A stretch of 64,000 nt of DNA from Bacteroides sp. (GCA_017471925.1 JAFURM010000055.1:114938-178937); one strand, 5' to 3'. Counted from the stretch's first letter, positions 22,312 through 32,872 are shown. Translations and numbers: made by a program. The notes: generated by a model from the sequence alone, not told the origin.

Positions 22312-24177
22312 ATGACGGACACTCAAGAGACTAATCTCCCCGAAAAAGCTGTGGAGTTAGAAGAAGCAAAAGCAACGGAAGTCACCGAGCCTATGCAGGC
22401 AGAAGAGACTACCGACATGGAGACTATCGAAGAACAACCGGCAGAATCTGCTGGCCAGCGAACGGGCAAGCAGGAAATCCTGGACAGGCTGAAAGAGATT
22501 GCAGCCGATGACGAGAATGCGTCCCGCCAGGAGATTGACGGACTGAAACAGGCTTTCTACAAACAGCACAATGCCGAGACGGAAGCCCAAAGAAAACAGT
22601 TCGTTGAAAACGGAGGGGCAATAGAGGAGTTTGTTCCACAGCCGGATGTCCTGGAAGAGGAGTTCAAGAACGTCATGTCCGTCATCAAGGAGAGAAGAGC
22701 CAACGCCAACGCCGAGTTGGAGAAGGAGAAGGAAATGAACCTGCAGGTGAAGCTTTCCATTATCGAGGAACTGAAAGACCTCATCGAATCGCCCGAAGAT
22801 GCCAACAAGTCCTATCAGGAATTCAAACGCCTGCAACAGCAGTGGAACGAGACCAAGCTGGTGCCTCAAGGCAAGCTGAACGAACTGTGGAAAAACTACC
22901 AGCTCTACGTGGAGAAATTCTACGACCTGCTGAAACTGAACAACGAGTTCAGGGAATATGACTTCAAGAAGAACCTGGAGATAAAGACACGCCTCTGCGA
23001 AGCCGCTGAGAAACTGGCCGAAGAGGAGGATGTCGTTTCGGCCTTCCACCAACTGCAGAAGTTGCATCAGGAGTTCCGCGACACGGGTCCCGTGAGCAAA
23101 GAATTGCGCGAAGAGATATGGAACCGCTTCAAGGCTGCCTCTACCACCGTGAACCGTCGCCACCAGCAACACTTCGAAGCCATTAAAGAGGCCGAGCAGC
23201 ACAATCTGGACCAGAAGACGGTCATCTGCGAAATCATCGAAGGCATTGACCTCAGCGAGTTGGGAACCTTCGCCGCCTGGGAAGAGAAGACACAGGAAAT
23301 CATCGCCCTGCAGGCCAAGTGGAGAAGCATCGGTTACACTCCCCTGAAGATGAACGCTAAAATCTTTGAACGTTTCCGCAAGGCGTGCGACGAATTCTTC
23401 CGCCAGAAGACCGAATTCTTCAAGCAACTGAAGGAGAGCATGAACGAGAACCTGGAGAAGAAACGCCTCCTCTGTGAAAAGGCCGAAGCACTGAAAGAGA
23501 GCACCGACTGGAAAGCTACCGCCGATGCCCTTACCAAGTTGCAGAAGGAGTGGAAAAGCATCGGCTCGGTGCCCAAGAAGCACTCGGATGCCATCTGGAA
23601 ACGCTTCATCACAGCCTGCGACTATTTCTTTGCACAGAAGAACAAGGCCAACTCATCCCAACGATCCATCGAACAGGAAAACCTGGAGAAGAAGCGTGAC
23701 ATCGTAAAGAAGTTGCAGGAAATCACAGAGAGCGTGGATGCCGAAGAGGCCATCAAGCAGGTACGCGAACTGCAGAAGGAGTGGAACGCCATCGGCCACG
23801 TGCCCTTTGAGCAGAAGGACAAGCTCTTCAAGCAATACCGCAAGGAGGTGGACCGTCTCTTCGACCACTTCAACGCCACCACTTCCAGCAAACGGCTCAC
23901 CAACTTCAAGTCTTCCATCAGCAACATCCAGGAAGGCAGTCCGCAAGCACTCTATCGGGAACGTGAAAAGCTCTCCAGAGCCTGCGAAAACATGAAGGCC
24001 GAACTGCTGACCTACGAAAATAACATCGGCTTCCTCACGGCTTCGTCCAAGAAAGGCAACAGCCTGCTGAACGAAATCAACCGCAAGGTAGAGAAACTGA
24101 AAGCAGACATCGAACTGGTGAAACAGAAAATCAAACTCATAGACGACAGCATCAAGGAACAGGAACAAGTTGATTGA
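22312..24177 (+). CDS. DUF349 repeat protein
   Basis: 621 aa, soluble, highly charged and helical, with no signal or membrane segment. After an acidic low-complexity N-terminus (about 1-60) come about five DUF349 repeats. Each has a pattern such as LQQQWNETKLVPQGKLNELW, LQKEWKSIGSVPKKHSDAIW or LQKEWNAIGHVPFEQKDKLF. It ends in a coiled coil. The family is common in Bacteroidetes and its biochemical role is not established to my knowledge. Its end overlaps dnaG by 8 bases, so the two are translationally linked. Confidence 0.9.
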   Translation: MTDTQETNLPEKAVELEEAKATEVTEPMQAEETTDMETIEEQPAESAGQRTGKQEILDRLKEIAADDENASRQEIDGLKQAFYKQHNAETEAQRKQFVENGGAIEEFVPQPDVLEEEFKNVMSVIKERRANANAELEKEKEMNLQVKLSIIEELKDLIESPEDANKSYQEFKRLQQQWNETKLVPQGKLNELWKNYQLYVEKFYDLLKLNNEFREYDFKKNLEIKTRLCEAAEKLAEEEDVVSAFHQLQKLHQEFRDTGPVSKELREEIWNRFKAASTTVNRRHQQHFEAIKEAEQHNLDQKTVICEIIEGIDLSELGTFAAWEEKTQEIIALQAKWRSIGYTPLKMNAKIFERFRKACDEFFRQKTEFFKQLKESMNENLEKKRLLCEKAEALKESTDWKATADALTKLQKEWKSIGSVPKKHSDAIWKRFITACDYFFAQKNKANSSQRSIEQENLEKKRDIVKKLQEITESVDAEEAIKQVRELQKEWNAIGHVPFEQKDKLFKQYRKEVDRLFDHFNATTSSKRLTNFKSSISNIQEGSPQALYREREKLSRACENMKAELLTYENNIGFLTASSKKGNSLLNEINRKVEKLKADIELVKQKIKLIDDSIKEQEQVD

Positions 24178-26287
24178 TCAAGGAACCATAGACCGGATAT
24201 TGGACGCGGCACAAATCTACGATGTTGTGTCGGACTTTGTCACCTTGAAAAAGCGCGGAGTGAACTTCGTCGGCCTGTGTCCGTTCCATGATGACAAGAC
24301 TCCCTCCTTCTACGTATCACCGGCCAAGGGTCTCTGCAAATGCTTTGCGTGTGGCAAGGGTGGCACAGCCGTCCACTTCATCATGGAGCACGAACAGATG
24401 AGCTATCCCGAGGCTCTGAGGTATCTGGCCAAGAAATATGGCATAGAGATACAGGAAAAGGAGTTGAGCAACGAGCAGAAGCAGGCCCAGAGCGAGCGGG
24501 AGAGCATGTTCATCGTCAACCAGTTCGCCCGGGACTACTTCCAACACACCCTGCGTAACCATGCCGAAGGGCGTAGCGTAGGCATGGCCTACTTCCGCAG
24601 CCGCGGATTCCGTGATGACATCATCGAGAAGTTTCAGTTAGGCTACTGCACCGAAGGACGTGATGCCATGGCCAAAGAAGCTCTGCAAAAAGGCTACAAG
24701 AAAGAATACCTGCTGAAGACCGGACTATGCTACGAGACCGATGACCACCAACTGAGGGATCGTTTCTGGGGACGCGTCATCTTCCCCGTACACACCCTGA
24801 GCGGTAAGGTTGTGGCTTTCGGTGGACGCGTATTGGCCAGTGCCACCAAGGGGGTGAAAGTGAAGTATGTCAACTCACCCGAATCGGAGATATACCACAA
24901 GAGCAACGAACTCTATGGCATCTACTTCGCCAAGCAGGCCATCGTGAAACAGGACCGTTGTTTCCTGGTGGAAGGCTACACAGATGTCATCTCCATGCAC
25001 CAGAGCGGCATAGAGAATGTCGTGGCCTCATCGGGCACAGCACTGACTCCAGGACAGATAAAGATGATACACCGTTTCACCAATAACATGACGGTACTTT
25101 ATGACGGTGATGCGGCGGGTATCAAGGCTTCCATCCGTGGCATAGACATGCTGTTGGAAGAGGGCATGAACATCAAGGTGTGCCTGCTACCTGATGGTGA
25201 CGACCCTGACTCATTCGCCCGCAAGCACAACGCGGCAGGATTCCGGGCTTTCATCGAGGAACACGAGACCGACTTCATCCGCTTCAAGACCAACCTGCTG
25301 TTGGAAGATGCCGGACGCGACCCCATCAAACGGGCCGAACTGATTTCCGGCCTGATGCAGAGCATATCGGTCATTCCCGAGGCTATCGTGCGCGATGTCT
25401 ACATCAAGGAGTGCGCCCAGTTGCTGCACGTGGAGGACAAACTGCTGGTCAACGAAGTGGCCAAACGACGCGAGAAACAAGCCGAAGCAAAGGCCGAACA
25501 AGCCGAGCGCGACAGACAGCGTCAGGCACGCCAGGCCCAGATGCAAGCCCAGCAGGCCCATGCGCCCCAAGAGGGCGACGTACCTCCTCCACCTACAGAG
25601 GGAAACCTGCCACCGACACTGCCCGACGACGTACTTCCTCCACCCGACATGGAGGCCGTATCCGGAAACGAAATACTCCCTCCGCCCGATTCCTACATCA
25701 GTTATATTCCTCAGGAGGAAAAAGAAGGACGGGAATTTTACCAGTATGAACAACATATTCTGCAGATGCTGGTGCGCTATGGCGAGATGGAAATGTGTAC
25801 CGTCACCAACGAAGCGGGCGAGAAGGTGCCGGTCACCGTCATCGAGTACATCGAGAATGACCTGCGGCAGGATGAACTCTCTTTCCACAATCCGCTCCAC
25901 CGACAGATATTGGCCGAGGCCGTAACCCATCTGCACGATGCCGGTTTCCGGGCCGAGCATTACTTTGCCACTCACCCCGATCCCAACATCAGCCGTCTCA
26001 GCGTGGAACTGATCAGCGACCGTTATCAGCTCAGCAGGTATCACACCAAGACGCAGAAGATTGCCACCGATGAGGAGCGTCTGTACGAGATGGTCACGCA
26101 ACTGATGATTAGTTTCAAGTATGCCATTGTGGGCGAAGAGTTGAAGCATCTGCTGCAAGCCCTACAGAATCCTGCCACCAATCAGGATGCCGAGAAGTGC
26201 AACGAGGTGATGAAACGCTACAGCGAACTGCGTGAAGTACAGAACATCATGGCCAAACATCTGGGCGACAGAGTAGTGTTAAGATAA
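24170..26287 (+). CDS. dnaG: DNA primase
   Basis: 705 aa. It lays RNA primers for replication and works with the DnaB helicase. The CHC2-type zinc finger is at about 38-66 (CPFHDDKTPSFY, then CKCFACGKGG). The RNA-polymerase core and TOPRIM domain follow (FLVEGYTDVISMHQ near 265, then VLYDGDAAG). A long Gln/Pro-rich linker (about 435-510, including VPPPPTEGNLPP) separates the catalytic part from a C-terminal helical part that would bind helicase. The start is a TTG at 24170, eight bases inside the DUF349 gene, preceded by GGAACAGGAA; no ATG gives the conserved N-terminus MIDQGTIDRIL. Confidence 0.95.
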   Translation: MIDQGTIDRILDAAQIYDVVSDFVTLKKRGVNFVGLCPFHDDKTPSFYVSPAKGLCKCFACGKGGTAVHFIMEHEQMSYPEALRYLAKKYGIEIQEKELSNEQKQAQSERESMFIVNQFARDYFQHTLRNHAEGRSVGMAYFRSRGFRDDIIEKFQLGYCTEGRDAMAKEALQKGYKKEYLLKTGLCYETDDHQLRDRFWGRVIFPVHTLSGKVVAFGGRVLASATKGVKVKYVNSPESEIYHKSNELYGIYFAKQAIVKQDRCFLVEGYTDVISMHQSGIENVVASSGTALTPGQIKMIHRFTNNMTVLYDGDAAGIKASIRGIDMLLEEGMNIKVCLLPDGDDPDSFARKHNAAGFRAFIEEHETDFIRFKTNLLLEDAGRDPIKRAELISGLMQSISVIPEAIVRDVYIKECAQLLHVEDKLLVNEVAKRREKQAEAKAEQAERDRQRQARQAQMQAQQAHAPQEGDVPPPPTEGNLPPTLPDDVLPPPDMEAVSGNEILPPPDSYISYIPQEEKEGREFYQYEQHILQMLVRYGEMEMCTVTNEAGEKVPVTVIEYIENDLRQDELSFHNPLHRQILAEAVTHLHDAGFRAEHYFATHPDPNISRLSVELISDRYQLSRYHTKTQKIATDEERLYEMVTQLMISFKYAIVGEELKHLLQALQNPATNQDAEKCNEVMKRYSELREVQNIMAKHLGDRVVLR

Positions 26288-26389
26288 CAGGAAACGGGAA
26301 AGATGTTCAGAACAGAGTATAATATGGAGAAACTGCACATTTATGCACGATTTTCCGCGACAAGACACGTGGCTTCCATTTTCTTTTTC

Positions 26390-26397
26390 TATTTTTG
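26390..26397 (+). promoter_or_regulatory. -7 element of the dxs-trkA-trkH operon
   Basis: TATTTTTG lies 52 bases before the dxs start in the 162-base gap after dnaG. No ideal TTTG is seen at -33. Confidence 0.5.
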
Positions 26398-26449
26398 CAC
26401 GTTAGAATCGGATTTCCGGTCTCGGCCGCCCCGATTCGTCTAACTGCAT

Positions 26450-28360
26450 ATGACAACAATGAATACAGAATCTACGACATATAGTCTACTCGACTCCATA
26501 GACACTCCCGATGATCTGAGGAAACTCAGCGTGGACCAGTTACCCGAGGTGTGCAGGGAATTGAGGGATGACATCATACGCGAGGTGTCGTGCAACCCCG
26601 GACACTTCGCAGCCAGCTTGGGAACGGTAGAACTGACCGTTGCGTTGCACTACGTCTACCACACACCGTATGACCGCATCGTGTGGGACGTGGGCCATCA
26701 GGCCTATGGCCACAAGATACTTACCGGGCGGCGCAAGGCCTTCTGCACCAACCGCAAGCTTGGAGGCATCAGACCCTTCCCGTCCCCCGAAGAGAGCGAG
26801 TACGACACCTTTACCTGCGGCCATGCCTCCAACTCCATATCGGCCGCACTGGGCATGAACGTGGCCTCCCTGCTGCAAGGCGAGACAGACCGCCATGTGG
26901 TGGCCGTCATCGGCGACGGCAGCATGAGCGGAGGACTGGCCTTCGAAGGGCTAAACAACACCTCCTCTACCCCCAACAACCTGCTCATCATCCTGAATGA
27001 CAATGACATGGCCATAGACCGTAGCGTGGGCGGCATGAAGCAGTACCTCTTCAACATGACCACTTCCAACCGCTACAACCAGCTGCGCTTCAAGGCCTCC
27101 AAGATGCTTTTCAAGCTGGGAATACTGAACGAGGAGCGGCGCAAGGCATGGATACGCTTCGCCAACAGTCTGAAGAGCATCGCCGCCCAGCAGCAGAACA
27201 TCTTCGAAGGAATGAACATCCGTTACTTCGGCCCCATCAACGGACACGACGTGAAGGCGCTGACCAAGGCTCTGCGCGACATCAAAGACCTGGAAGGTCC
27301 CAAGATTCTGCACCTGCACACCACCAAGGGAAAGGGATTCGAACCGGCCGAGAAAGACCCGGGCATCTGGCACGCACCGGGCAAGTTCGACCCCGAGACC
27401 GGCGAGCGCATCACGACCGATGACAGCCATCTGCCACGACGCTTCCAGGAGGTCTTCGGTCACACGCTGCTCGAACTGGCACAGCAGAACCCGCGCATCG
27501 TGGGCATCACTCCTGCCATGCCGTCAGGTTGCTCCATGAACATTCTGATGGAGGCCATGCCCAAACGGGCCTTCGATGTGGGTATTGCCGAGGGACATGC
27601 GGTCACCTTCAGCGGCGGACTGGCCAAGGAGGGAATGCAGCCTTTCTGTAACATCTACTCCAGCTTCATGCAGCGGGCCTACGACAACGTGATACACGAC
27701 ATAGCCATCCAGCGTCTCTCCGTGGTTCTCTGCCTGGACCGCGCCGGACTGGTGGGCGAGGACGGTCCTACGCACCACGGTGCCTTTGACCTGGCCTATC
27801 TCCGCCCCATCCCCAACCTGACCATCACCTCCCCCATGGACGAGCATGAACTGCGTCGCCTGATGTACACAGCCCAACTGCTGCCCAGGAAAGGACCATT
27901 CGTCATCCGCTATCCCCGTGGACGCGGTGTACTGGTGGACTGGAAATGTCCGTTTGAGGAAATCCTGATAGGCAAGGGACGTCAGCTGAAAGCAGGCAAG
28001 GACCTGGCCGTGCTGACCATCGGCCCCATCGGAAACACGGCCCGAAGGGCCATTGAACGGGCCGAACGGGAGAAGGGCATCAGCATCGCACACTATGACA
28101 TGCGCTTCCTGAAACCGCTGGACGAAACTCTGCTGCACAAAGTGGGCCAGAACTTCAGCCGGATTGTGACCATAGAAGACGGTGTACGCAAGGGAGGTAT
28201 GGGCAGTGCCGTACTGGAATTCATGGCCGACAACGGCTATACGCCCCACGTGATACGCATAGGAATCCCCGATCATTTCGTGGAACATGGCACTCCCCAG
28301 GAGCTGTACAGCCTCTGCGGAATGGACGAAGAAGGAATTTATAATACATTAATAAAGTGA
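26450..28360 (+). CDS. dxs: 1-deoxy-D-xylulose-5-phosphate synthase
   Basis: 636 aa. It condenses pyruvate and glyceraldehyde 3-phosphate to DXP, the first step of the MEP isoprenoid pathway, with thiamine diphosphate. The ThDP motif is [16 protein letters not shown]. Other family stretches are [29 protein letters not shown], and, in the Pyr domain, [20 protein letters not shown]. An ATG nine bases downstream (26459) is an equally good start. It overlaps trkA by four bases. Another gene of the same pathway, ispF, is at 54040-54519, not linked. Confidence 0.96.
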   Translation: MTTMNTESTTYSLLDSIDTPDDLRKLSVDQLPEVCRELRDDIIREVSCNPGHFAASLGTVELTVALHYVYHTPYDRIVWDVGHQAYGHKILTGRRKAFCTNRKLGGIRPFPSPEESEYDTFTCGHASNSISAALGMNVASLLQGETDRHVVAVIGDGSMSGGLAFEGLNNTSSTPNNLLIILNDNDMAIDRSVGGMKQYLFNMTTSNRYNQLRFKASKMLFKLGILNEERRKAWIRFANSLKSIAAQQQNIFEGMNIRYFGPINGHDVKALTKALRDIKDLEGPKILHLHTTKGKGFEPAEKDPGIWHAPGKFDPETGERITTDDSHLPRRFQEVFGHTLLELAQQNPRIVGITPAMPSGCSMNILMEAMPKRAFDVGIAEGHAVTFSGGLAKEGMQPFCNIYSSFMQRAYDNVIHDIAIQRLSVVLCLDRAGLVGEDGPTHHGAFDLAYLRPIPNLTITSPMDEHELRRLMYTAQLLPRKGPFVIRYPRGRGVLVDWKCPFEEILIGKGRQLKAGKDLAVLTIGPIGNTARRAIERAEREKGISIAHYDMRFLKPLDETLLHKVGQNFSRIVTIEDGVRKGGMGSAVLEFMADNGYTPHVIRIGIPDHFVEHGTPQELYSLCGMDEEGIYNTLIK

Positions 28361-29697
28361 AAATCATCATTGCCGGTGCCGGTGCCGTAGGCACCCACTT
28401 AGCCAAACTGCTGTCGCGCGAAAAGCAAGACATCATACTGATGGACGAAGTAGAGGAACGACTCGCCCCGTTGAGTTCCAACTTCGACCTTATGACCGTT
28501 GTAGGTTCACCGACCTCCATCAACGGACTTCAGGAGGTGGGCGTGGACAATGCCGACCTCTTCATCGCCGTGACCCCTGACGAGAGCCGCAACATGACAG
28601 CCTGCATCCTGGCCCACAGCATGGGGGCGCAAAAGACCGTGGCCCGCATTGACAACTATGAATACCTGCTGCCCAAGCACAAAGAGTTCTTCAAGAAACT
28701 GGGTGTAGACTCGCTCATCTATCCGGAGATGCTGGCAGCCAAGGAGATTGTCTCTTCCGTACGCATGAGCTGGGTGAGGCAATGGTGGGAGTTCTGCGGC
28801 GGTGCACTGATTCTGATAGGAACCAAGATGCGCAAGAAGGCCGAAATCCTGAACATTCCCCTGCACCAGTTGGGCGGTCCCGACCTGCCCTACCACATCG
28901 TGGCCATCAAGCGGGGCAATGACACCATCATTCCGCGTGGAGACGATGAAATCAAGCTACACGACGTGGTCTACTTCACCACCACACGCAAGTATGTGCC
29001 CTACATCCGCAAGATTGCCGGCAAGGAGGAGTATCCCGACACGCGCAACGTGATGATTATGGGCGGAAGCCGCATCGCCGTGCGCACCGCACAGTATGCC
29101 CCCGACTACATGCAGATAAAGATTATCGAGAACGACCTGGCCCGCTGCAATCGTCTGACCGAGCTGTTGGACGACAAGACCATGATTATCAACGGCGATG
29201 GACGTGACTTCTCTCTCTTGGAGGAGGAAGGACTGAAGAACACGGAGGCTTTCGTGGCCCTGACGGACAATTCAGAAACCAACATCCTGGCCTGCCTGGC
29301 CGCCAAGCGCATGGGAGTACACAAGACCGTGGCCGAGGTGGAGAACGTGGACTATATCGGTATGGCCGATAGTCTGGACATCGGCACGGTCATCAACAAG
29401 AAATTCATCTCCGCCAGCCACATCTACCAGATGATGCTGGATGCCGACGTGAGCAACGTGAAGTGTCTCACCTTTGCCAATGCCGACGTGGCCGAGTTCA
29501 TCGTGAAGGAGGGTTCCAAAATCACCCAACATCTGGTGAAGGACTTGGGGCTCCCCAAGGGAACCACCATCGGTGGCCTCATCCGCAACGGCGAGGGCGT
29601 GGTGGTGATGGGCAACACGCAGATTCTGCCCGGCGACCATGTCGTGGTCTTCTGCTTGAGCATGATGATCAAGAAAATAGAGAAGTTCTTCAACTGA
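28357..29697 (+). CDS. trkA: Trk potassium uptake regulatory subunit TrkA
   Basis: 446 aa, cytoplasmic and peripheral to the membrane. Two RCK halves are visible. The first opens with the NAD-binding [18 protein letters not shown], and the second has [17 protein letters not shown] near residue 230. It gates the TrkH channel in response to nucleotides. The start is a GTG overlapping the dxs stop (GTGA). trkH follows after 16 bases, so subunit and channel are made together. Confidence 0.95.
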   Translation: MKIIIAGAGAVGTHLAKLLSREKQDIILMDEVEERLAPLSSNFDLMTVVGSPTSINGLQEVGVDNADLFIAVTPDESRNMTACILAHSMGAQKTVARIDNYEYLLPKHKEFFKKLGVDSLIYPEMLAAKEIVSSVRMSWVRQWWEFCGGALILIGTKMRKKAEILNIPLHQLGGPDLPYHIVAIKRGNDTIIPRGDDEIKLHDVVYFTTTRKYVPYIRKIAGKEEYPDTRNVMIMGGSRIAVRTAQYAPDYMQIKIIENDLARCNRLTELLDDKTMIINGDGRDFSLLEEEGLKNTEAFVALTDNSETNILACLAAKRMGVHKTVAEVENVDYIGMADSLDIGTVINKKFISASHIYQMMLDADVSNVKCLTFANADVAEFIVKEGSKITQHLVKDLGLPKGTTIGGLIRNGEGVVVMGNTQILPGDHVVVFCLSMMIKKIEKFFN

Positions 29698-29713
29698 CCA
29701 ATGACCTGAAGCC

Positions 29714-31165
29714 ATGCTGCACAAGACAATGATATATCGCGTGATAGGCTATCTGCTCCTCGTCGAGTCGGTACTGCTGGCCATCTGTGCCGGCGTATCG
29801 CTGTTCTATGGCGAGGACGACCTGCCAGCCTTCCTCTATTCGATAGGGGCCACGACGGGAGTGGGCTTTCTGCTGGCCTTCCTGGGCCGCAAGGCAGAGC
29901 GCCAGCTGACCCGGCGCGACGGTTACCTGATTGTATCGCTCACGTGGCTGGTCTTCTCCCTGTTCGGCATGTTGCCCTTCCTGCTCAGCGGCTATGTGCC
30001 CAACGTGACCAATGCTTTCTTTGAGGCCATGTCGGGGGTGAGCAGTACGGGAGCCACCATTCTGGACAATGTAGAGGCACTGCCCCACGGGCTGCTCTTC
30101 TGGCGCAGCATGACGCAATGGATTGGCGGACTGGGCATCATCCTCTTCACCATTGCCGTGCTCCCTATCTTCGGAGTGAACGGTGTGCAGATATTCGCGG
30201 CAGAGGCCAGCGGTCCCACCCACGACAAGATACATCCACGCATAGGCATCACGGCCCGCTGGATTTGGGCACTCTATACCGCCCTGACCCTCATCGCCAC
30301 CCTGCTGCTGACCGCAGGCGGCATGGGATGGTTCGACAGCATCTGTCACGCCTTTGCCGCCACCGGCACGGGAGGCTTCTCCACCAAGACGGCCAGCATT
30401 GCCTACTACAACTCTCCCTACATCGAATATGTTCTGTCGGCCTTCATGTTCCTTTCGGGCATCAACTTCACCCTGATTCTTCTGTTTGCCATGGGGAAAT
30501 TCAAGAAGAGTCTGCTGGATGCGGAACTGAAGTTCTACTGCGGCTGCGTGCTCATCGCCACGCTCTTCATTGCCGTCATCCTCTATGCACAGACGTCCAC
30601 CGACCTGGAGACAGCCTTCCGCACCTCCCTCTTCCAGGTCATCTCCATCCAGACGTCCACCGGCTTTGCCACCTCCGACTACATGACGTGGCCCGCCGTG
30701 GCCTGGGGAGTGATGCCCGTCCTGATGCTCATAGGAGCCTGTGCGGGAAGCACCTCGGGAGGCATGAAGTGCATACGCATGGTCATCCTGATGCGTATCA
30801 CCAAGAATGAGTTCAAGCGCCTGCTCCATCCGAACGCCGTGTTGCCGGTGCGCATCAACAGGCAGGTCGTGGCCCCCACGCTACAGTCCACGGTGCTGGC
30901 TTTCTGCTTCCTCTTCGTCATCATTGTCTTCGTCTCCACCCTCATTCTGCTGGCTCTGGGCATTCCATTCATGGAGAGCGTCGGTGTGGTGGTGTCCAGC
31001 ATAGGCAACACGGGTCCCGGTCTGGGCACCTTCGGTCCCAGCTACTCCTTCAATGCGCTGCCCGACCTGGCCAAATGGATTTCTTCGCTGCTGATGTTGC
31101 TGGGGCGTCTGGAACTCTTCACCGTTCTGCTGCTCTTCACCCCCGATTTCTGGAAGAGAAATTAA
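29714..31165 (+). CDS. trkH: Trk potassium uptake channel subunit TrkH
   Basis: 483 aa, a polytopic inner-membrane K+ channel subunit. Selectivity-loop regions of the TrkH/KtrB type are recognisable: AMSGVSSTGATIL, ATGTGGFSTKTAS, QTSTGFATSDYM and SSIGNTGPGLG, one per pore repeat, each with a glycine at the filter position. It partners with TrkA encoded upstream. An internal ATG at 29729 (MIYRVIGYLLL) is an alternative start. Last gene of the dxs operon. Confidence 0.95.
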   Translation: MLHKTMIYRVIGYLLLVESVLLAICAGVSLFYGEDDLPAFLYSIGATTGVGFLLAFLGRKAERQLTRRDGYLIVSLTWLVFSLFGMLPFLLSGYVPNVTNAFFEAMSGVSSTGATILDNVEALPHGLLFWRSMTQWIGGLGIILFTIAVLPIFGVNGVQIFAAEASGPTHDKIHPRIGITARWIWALYTALTLIATLLLTAGGMGWFDSICHAFAATGTGGFSTKTASIAYYNSPYIEYVLSAFMFLSGINFTLILLFAMGKFKKSLLDAELKFYCGCVLIATLFIAVILYAQTSTDLETAFRTSLFQVISIQTSTGFATSDYMTWPAVAWGVMPVLMLIGACAGSTSGGMKCIRMVILMRITKNEFKRLLHPNAVLPVRINRQVVAPTLQSTVLAFCFLFVIIVFVSTLILLALGIPFMESVGVVVSSIGNTGPGLGTFGPSYSFNALPDLAKWISSLLMLLGRLELFTVLLLFTPDFWKRN

Positions 31166-31642
31166 GGGCCTTTTGGGGATGTATTTTCCGTGATTCGTCC
31201 ATACACGTGTGGTGCGTGGACGGGACATGTTTCGTCCGTGGACCACACGTATCTCGTCCACGCACCACACATGTCTCGTCCAACGGCCATAAAGGGGTAT
31301 GGATAAAGGGCCGTCATGCACCTTGCAATAACGGTCCGAACATCTCGAAAAGGGCTTTCATAAAAAGGCTGAATAGGATAGGAACTGGGGCTTCATGAAA
31401 TCTGTGGTTCGCGCTGCCTGTAGCGGTGGGCACTTACGGCCCCCTCTCTCTGTGTCCTTGACGGCACACTGCCTTTGCTTAATCGTTACTTCTTAGGAGC
31501 AGTTCCGAAAAAAAGAAACTAATATCTACTGAAAACGGTTCATATACACTCTTTTTATCGGTGCAAAATTACGGGGATGCCCGGCAATGCCCAAAGAGAG
31601 GTGCGGAAAAGTCATCTTCGGCGTTTCTTTTCTTGATTTAAA
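31166..31642. other. intergenic gap with dispersed repeat, no gene seen
   Basis: 477 bases between the convergent trkH and hemW. The left part holds the 22-bp-period repeat (31198-31285). The right end holds the CRP/FNR-like palindrome at 31632-31647. In between I see no frame with a ribosome-binding site or protein character and no clear promoter. Confidence 0.6.
31198..31285. repeat. 22-bp-period repeat, copy 2 of the dispersed family, arranged as an inverted repeat
   Basis: GTGTGGTGCGTGGACG (31207-31222) is matched exactly by its reverse complement at 31255-31270. Read on the minus strand the block is a series of 22-base units with the ACATGTGTGG core, preceded by a head TGGCCGTTGGACG that is also found at 52008-52020. 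Confidence 0.8.
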
Positions 31643-31647
31643 TCAAG
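31632..31647. promoter_or_regulatory. CRP/FNR-like palindrome at the 3' end of hemW
   Basis: CTTGATTTAAATCAAG is a perfect 16-base palindrome that overlaps the hemW stop codon. It shares an 18-base stretch (TTTCTTGATTTAAATCAA) with the site at 13574-13587. It has no promoter beside it, so it may instead be a repeat or terminator piece. Confidence 0.4.
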
Positions 31648-32788
31648 AGGCACCCTCCTCTTCCACGCTCATCAGGTCGCAGATGATGCCGTCGGAGGTG
31701 AAGATGCCCTGCCTCGTCAGGCTGAGTCTTCCTTCATGGAGTTGCAGGCGTCCCTGCTCCAAGTGGGGACGGGCCATGCGGAGGCAATAGTCGGCCAGGG
31801 CGGAACCGAAGAGCGTCTGCAGGCAGGAGACGGAGAGTCCCTGACGAGTGCGCAAGGCGGTCATGACATACTCGTTGTAGCGCGTGGTGAGGTCCAGGTG
31901 TTCCACCTCAAAGCAACGCCGGCCCTGCTCCATGCCCTCCATGTAGCGGCTCAGCGAAGCGATGTTCCACTCCCGGCTGGCACGGTCGAAGGAGTGGGCC
32001 GACGGACCGCAACCCAGGTAGGGAACACCCTGCCAGTAGGCACTGTTGTGGCGTGAGTGCATGCCGGGCTTGCAGAAGTTGGAGATCTCATAATGCTCAT
32101 AGCCGGCCTTGTCCAGGCGTTCCATCAGGAGGGAGAAGAATCGCAGGCTGCTCTCCTCGTCCACCTCCTTCACCTGCCGTTCCTGCAGCAGGCTATGCAG
32201 GGGAGTGCCCTCTTCATAAGTGAGGTGATAGGCCGAGATGTGCTCCACCTGCAGGGCCATGGCCTGTTCCAGGTCTTCCTGCCAGCGGTTGTCGGTCTCG
32301 CCGGGCAGGCCATAGATGAGGTCGATGCTGAGGTTGGCAAAGCCCGCCTGACGCAGATGGCCGATGGCCTCCACGGCCTGACGCGCCGAGTGTCTGCGCT
32401 TCAGCAGCTGCAAGGTGGGGTCGTGGAACGTCTGTATGCCCATGCTGACACGGTTGAAGGGAAGGCGTTGCAGCATGGCGGCATACTCCTGCGTCAGATC
32501 GTCGGGATTGGCCTCCAGGGTGATTTCTTCGCACTGTTCCAAGCCATAGACCTCCTGCAGGGTGTCGAAGAGGCAGACGAAATGTTCCTCCGACAACTGT
32601 GAAGGGGTGCCACCACCCAGGTAGAGAGTGCGCACCGGTTCCCCCTTCAGGTAATCCCTGCGTTCGCGCAACTCCCGGCACAAGGCACGGATGTAGCGGT
32701 CGGCCCATTCGCCGTGAGTGGTAGAGTAGAAGTCACAGTAGATACACCGCGTCTTGCAGAAGGGGATATGGAGGTAAATGCCGGCCAT
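31643..32788 (-). CDS. hemW: radical SAM heme chaperone HemW (coproporphyrinogen III oxidase-like)
   Basis: 381 aa, start set at MAGIYLHIPFCKTRCIYCDF. The CxxxCxxC cluster motif is in FCKTRCIYCDFYS, close to the N-terminus. GGGTPSQL follows, as in HemN/HemW proteins. The protein lacks the N-terminal extension of true HemN, so heme insertion or trafficking is more likely than porphyrinogen oxidation. It is divergent from the carbohydrate locus and shares an interleaved promoter with it. Confidence 0.9.
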   Translation of the reverse strand: MAGIYLHIPFCKTRCIYCDFYSTTHGEWADRYIRALCRELRERRDYLKGEPVRTLYLGGGTPSQLSEEHFVCLFDTLQEVYGLEQCEEITLEANPDDLTQEYAAMLQRLPFNRVSMGIQTFHDPTLQLLKRRHSARQAVEAIGHLRQAGFANLSIDLIYGLPGETDNRWQEDLEQAMALQVEHISAYHLTYEEGTPLHSLLQERQVKEVDEESSLRFFSLLMERLDKAGYEHYEISNFCKPGMHSRHNSAYWQGVPYLGCGPSAHSFDRASREWNIASLSRYMEGMEQGRRCFEVEHLDLTTRYNEYVMTALRTRQGLSVSCLQTLFGSALADYCLRMARPHLEQGRLQLHEGRLSLTRQGIFTSDGIICDLMSVEEEGAS

Positions 32789-32809
32789 CAGTCTTTCGGG
32801 ATTATGCAG

Positions 32810-32844
32810 TTGCAAAAGTAATAACAAAACATTATCTTTGCAAA
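32810..32844. promoter_or_regulatory. interleaved divergent promoters of hemW and the carbohydrate locus
   Basis: Plus strand: TTGC (32810-32813), 19 bases, TATCTTTG (32833-32840). Minus strand: TTTG (32841-32844), 20 bases, TACTTTTG (32813-32820). The -33 of each abuts or overlaps the -7 of the other, so only one polymerase could bind at a time. Confidence 0.65.
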
Positions 32845-32872
32845 GAATACGATGAACAAACTGAAAGACACC

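Noticed and set aside
22357-23583. 408-codon frame on the minus strand, opposite the DUF349 gene
   Set aside because: Antisense shadow of the repeat protein; Leu/Phe-rich composition mirrors the Lys/Glu-rich true frame. No ribosome-binding site.
29690-30829. 379-codon minus-strand frame opposite trkH
   Set aside because: Antisense to trkH; no domain and no start context.
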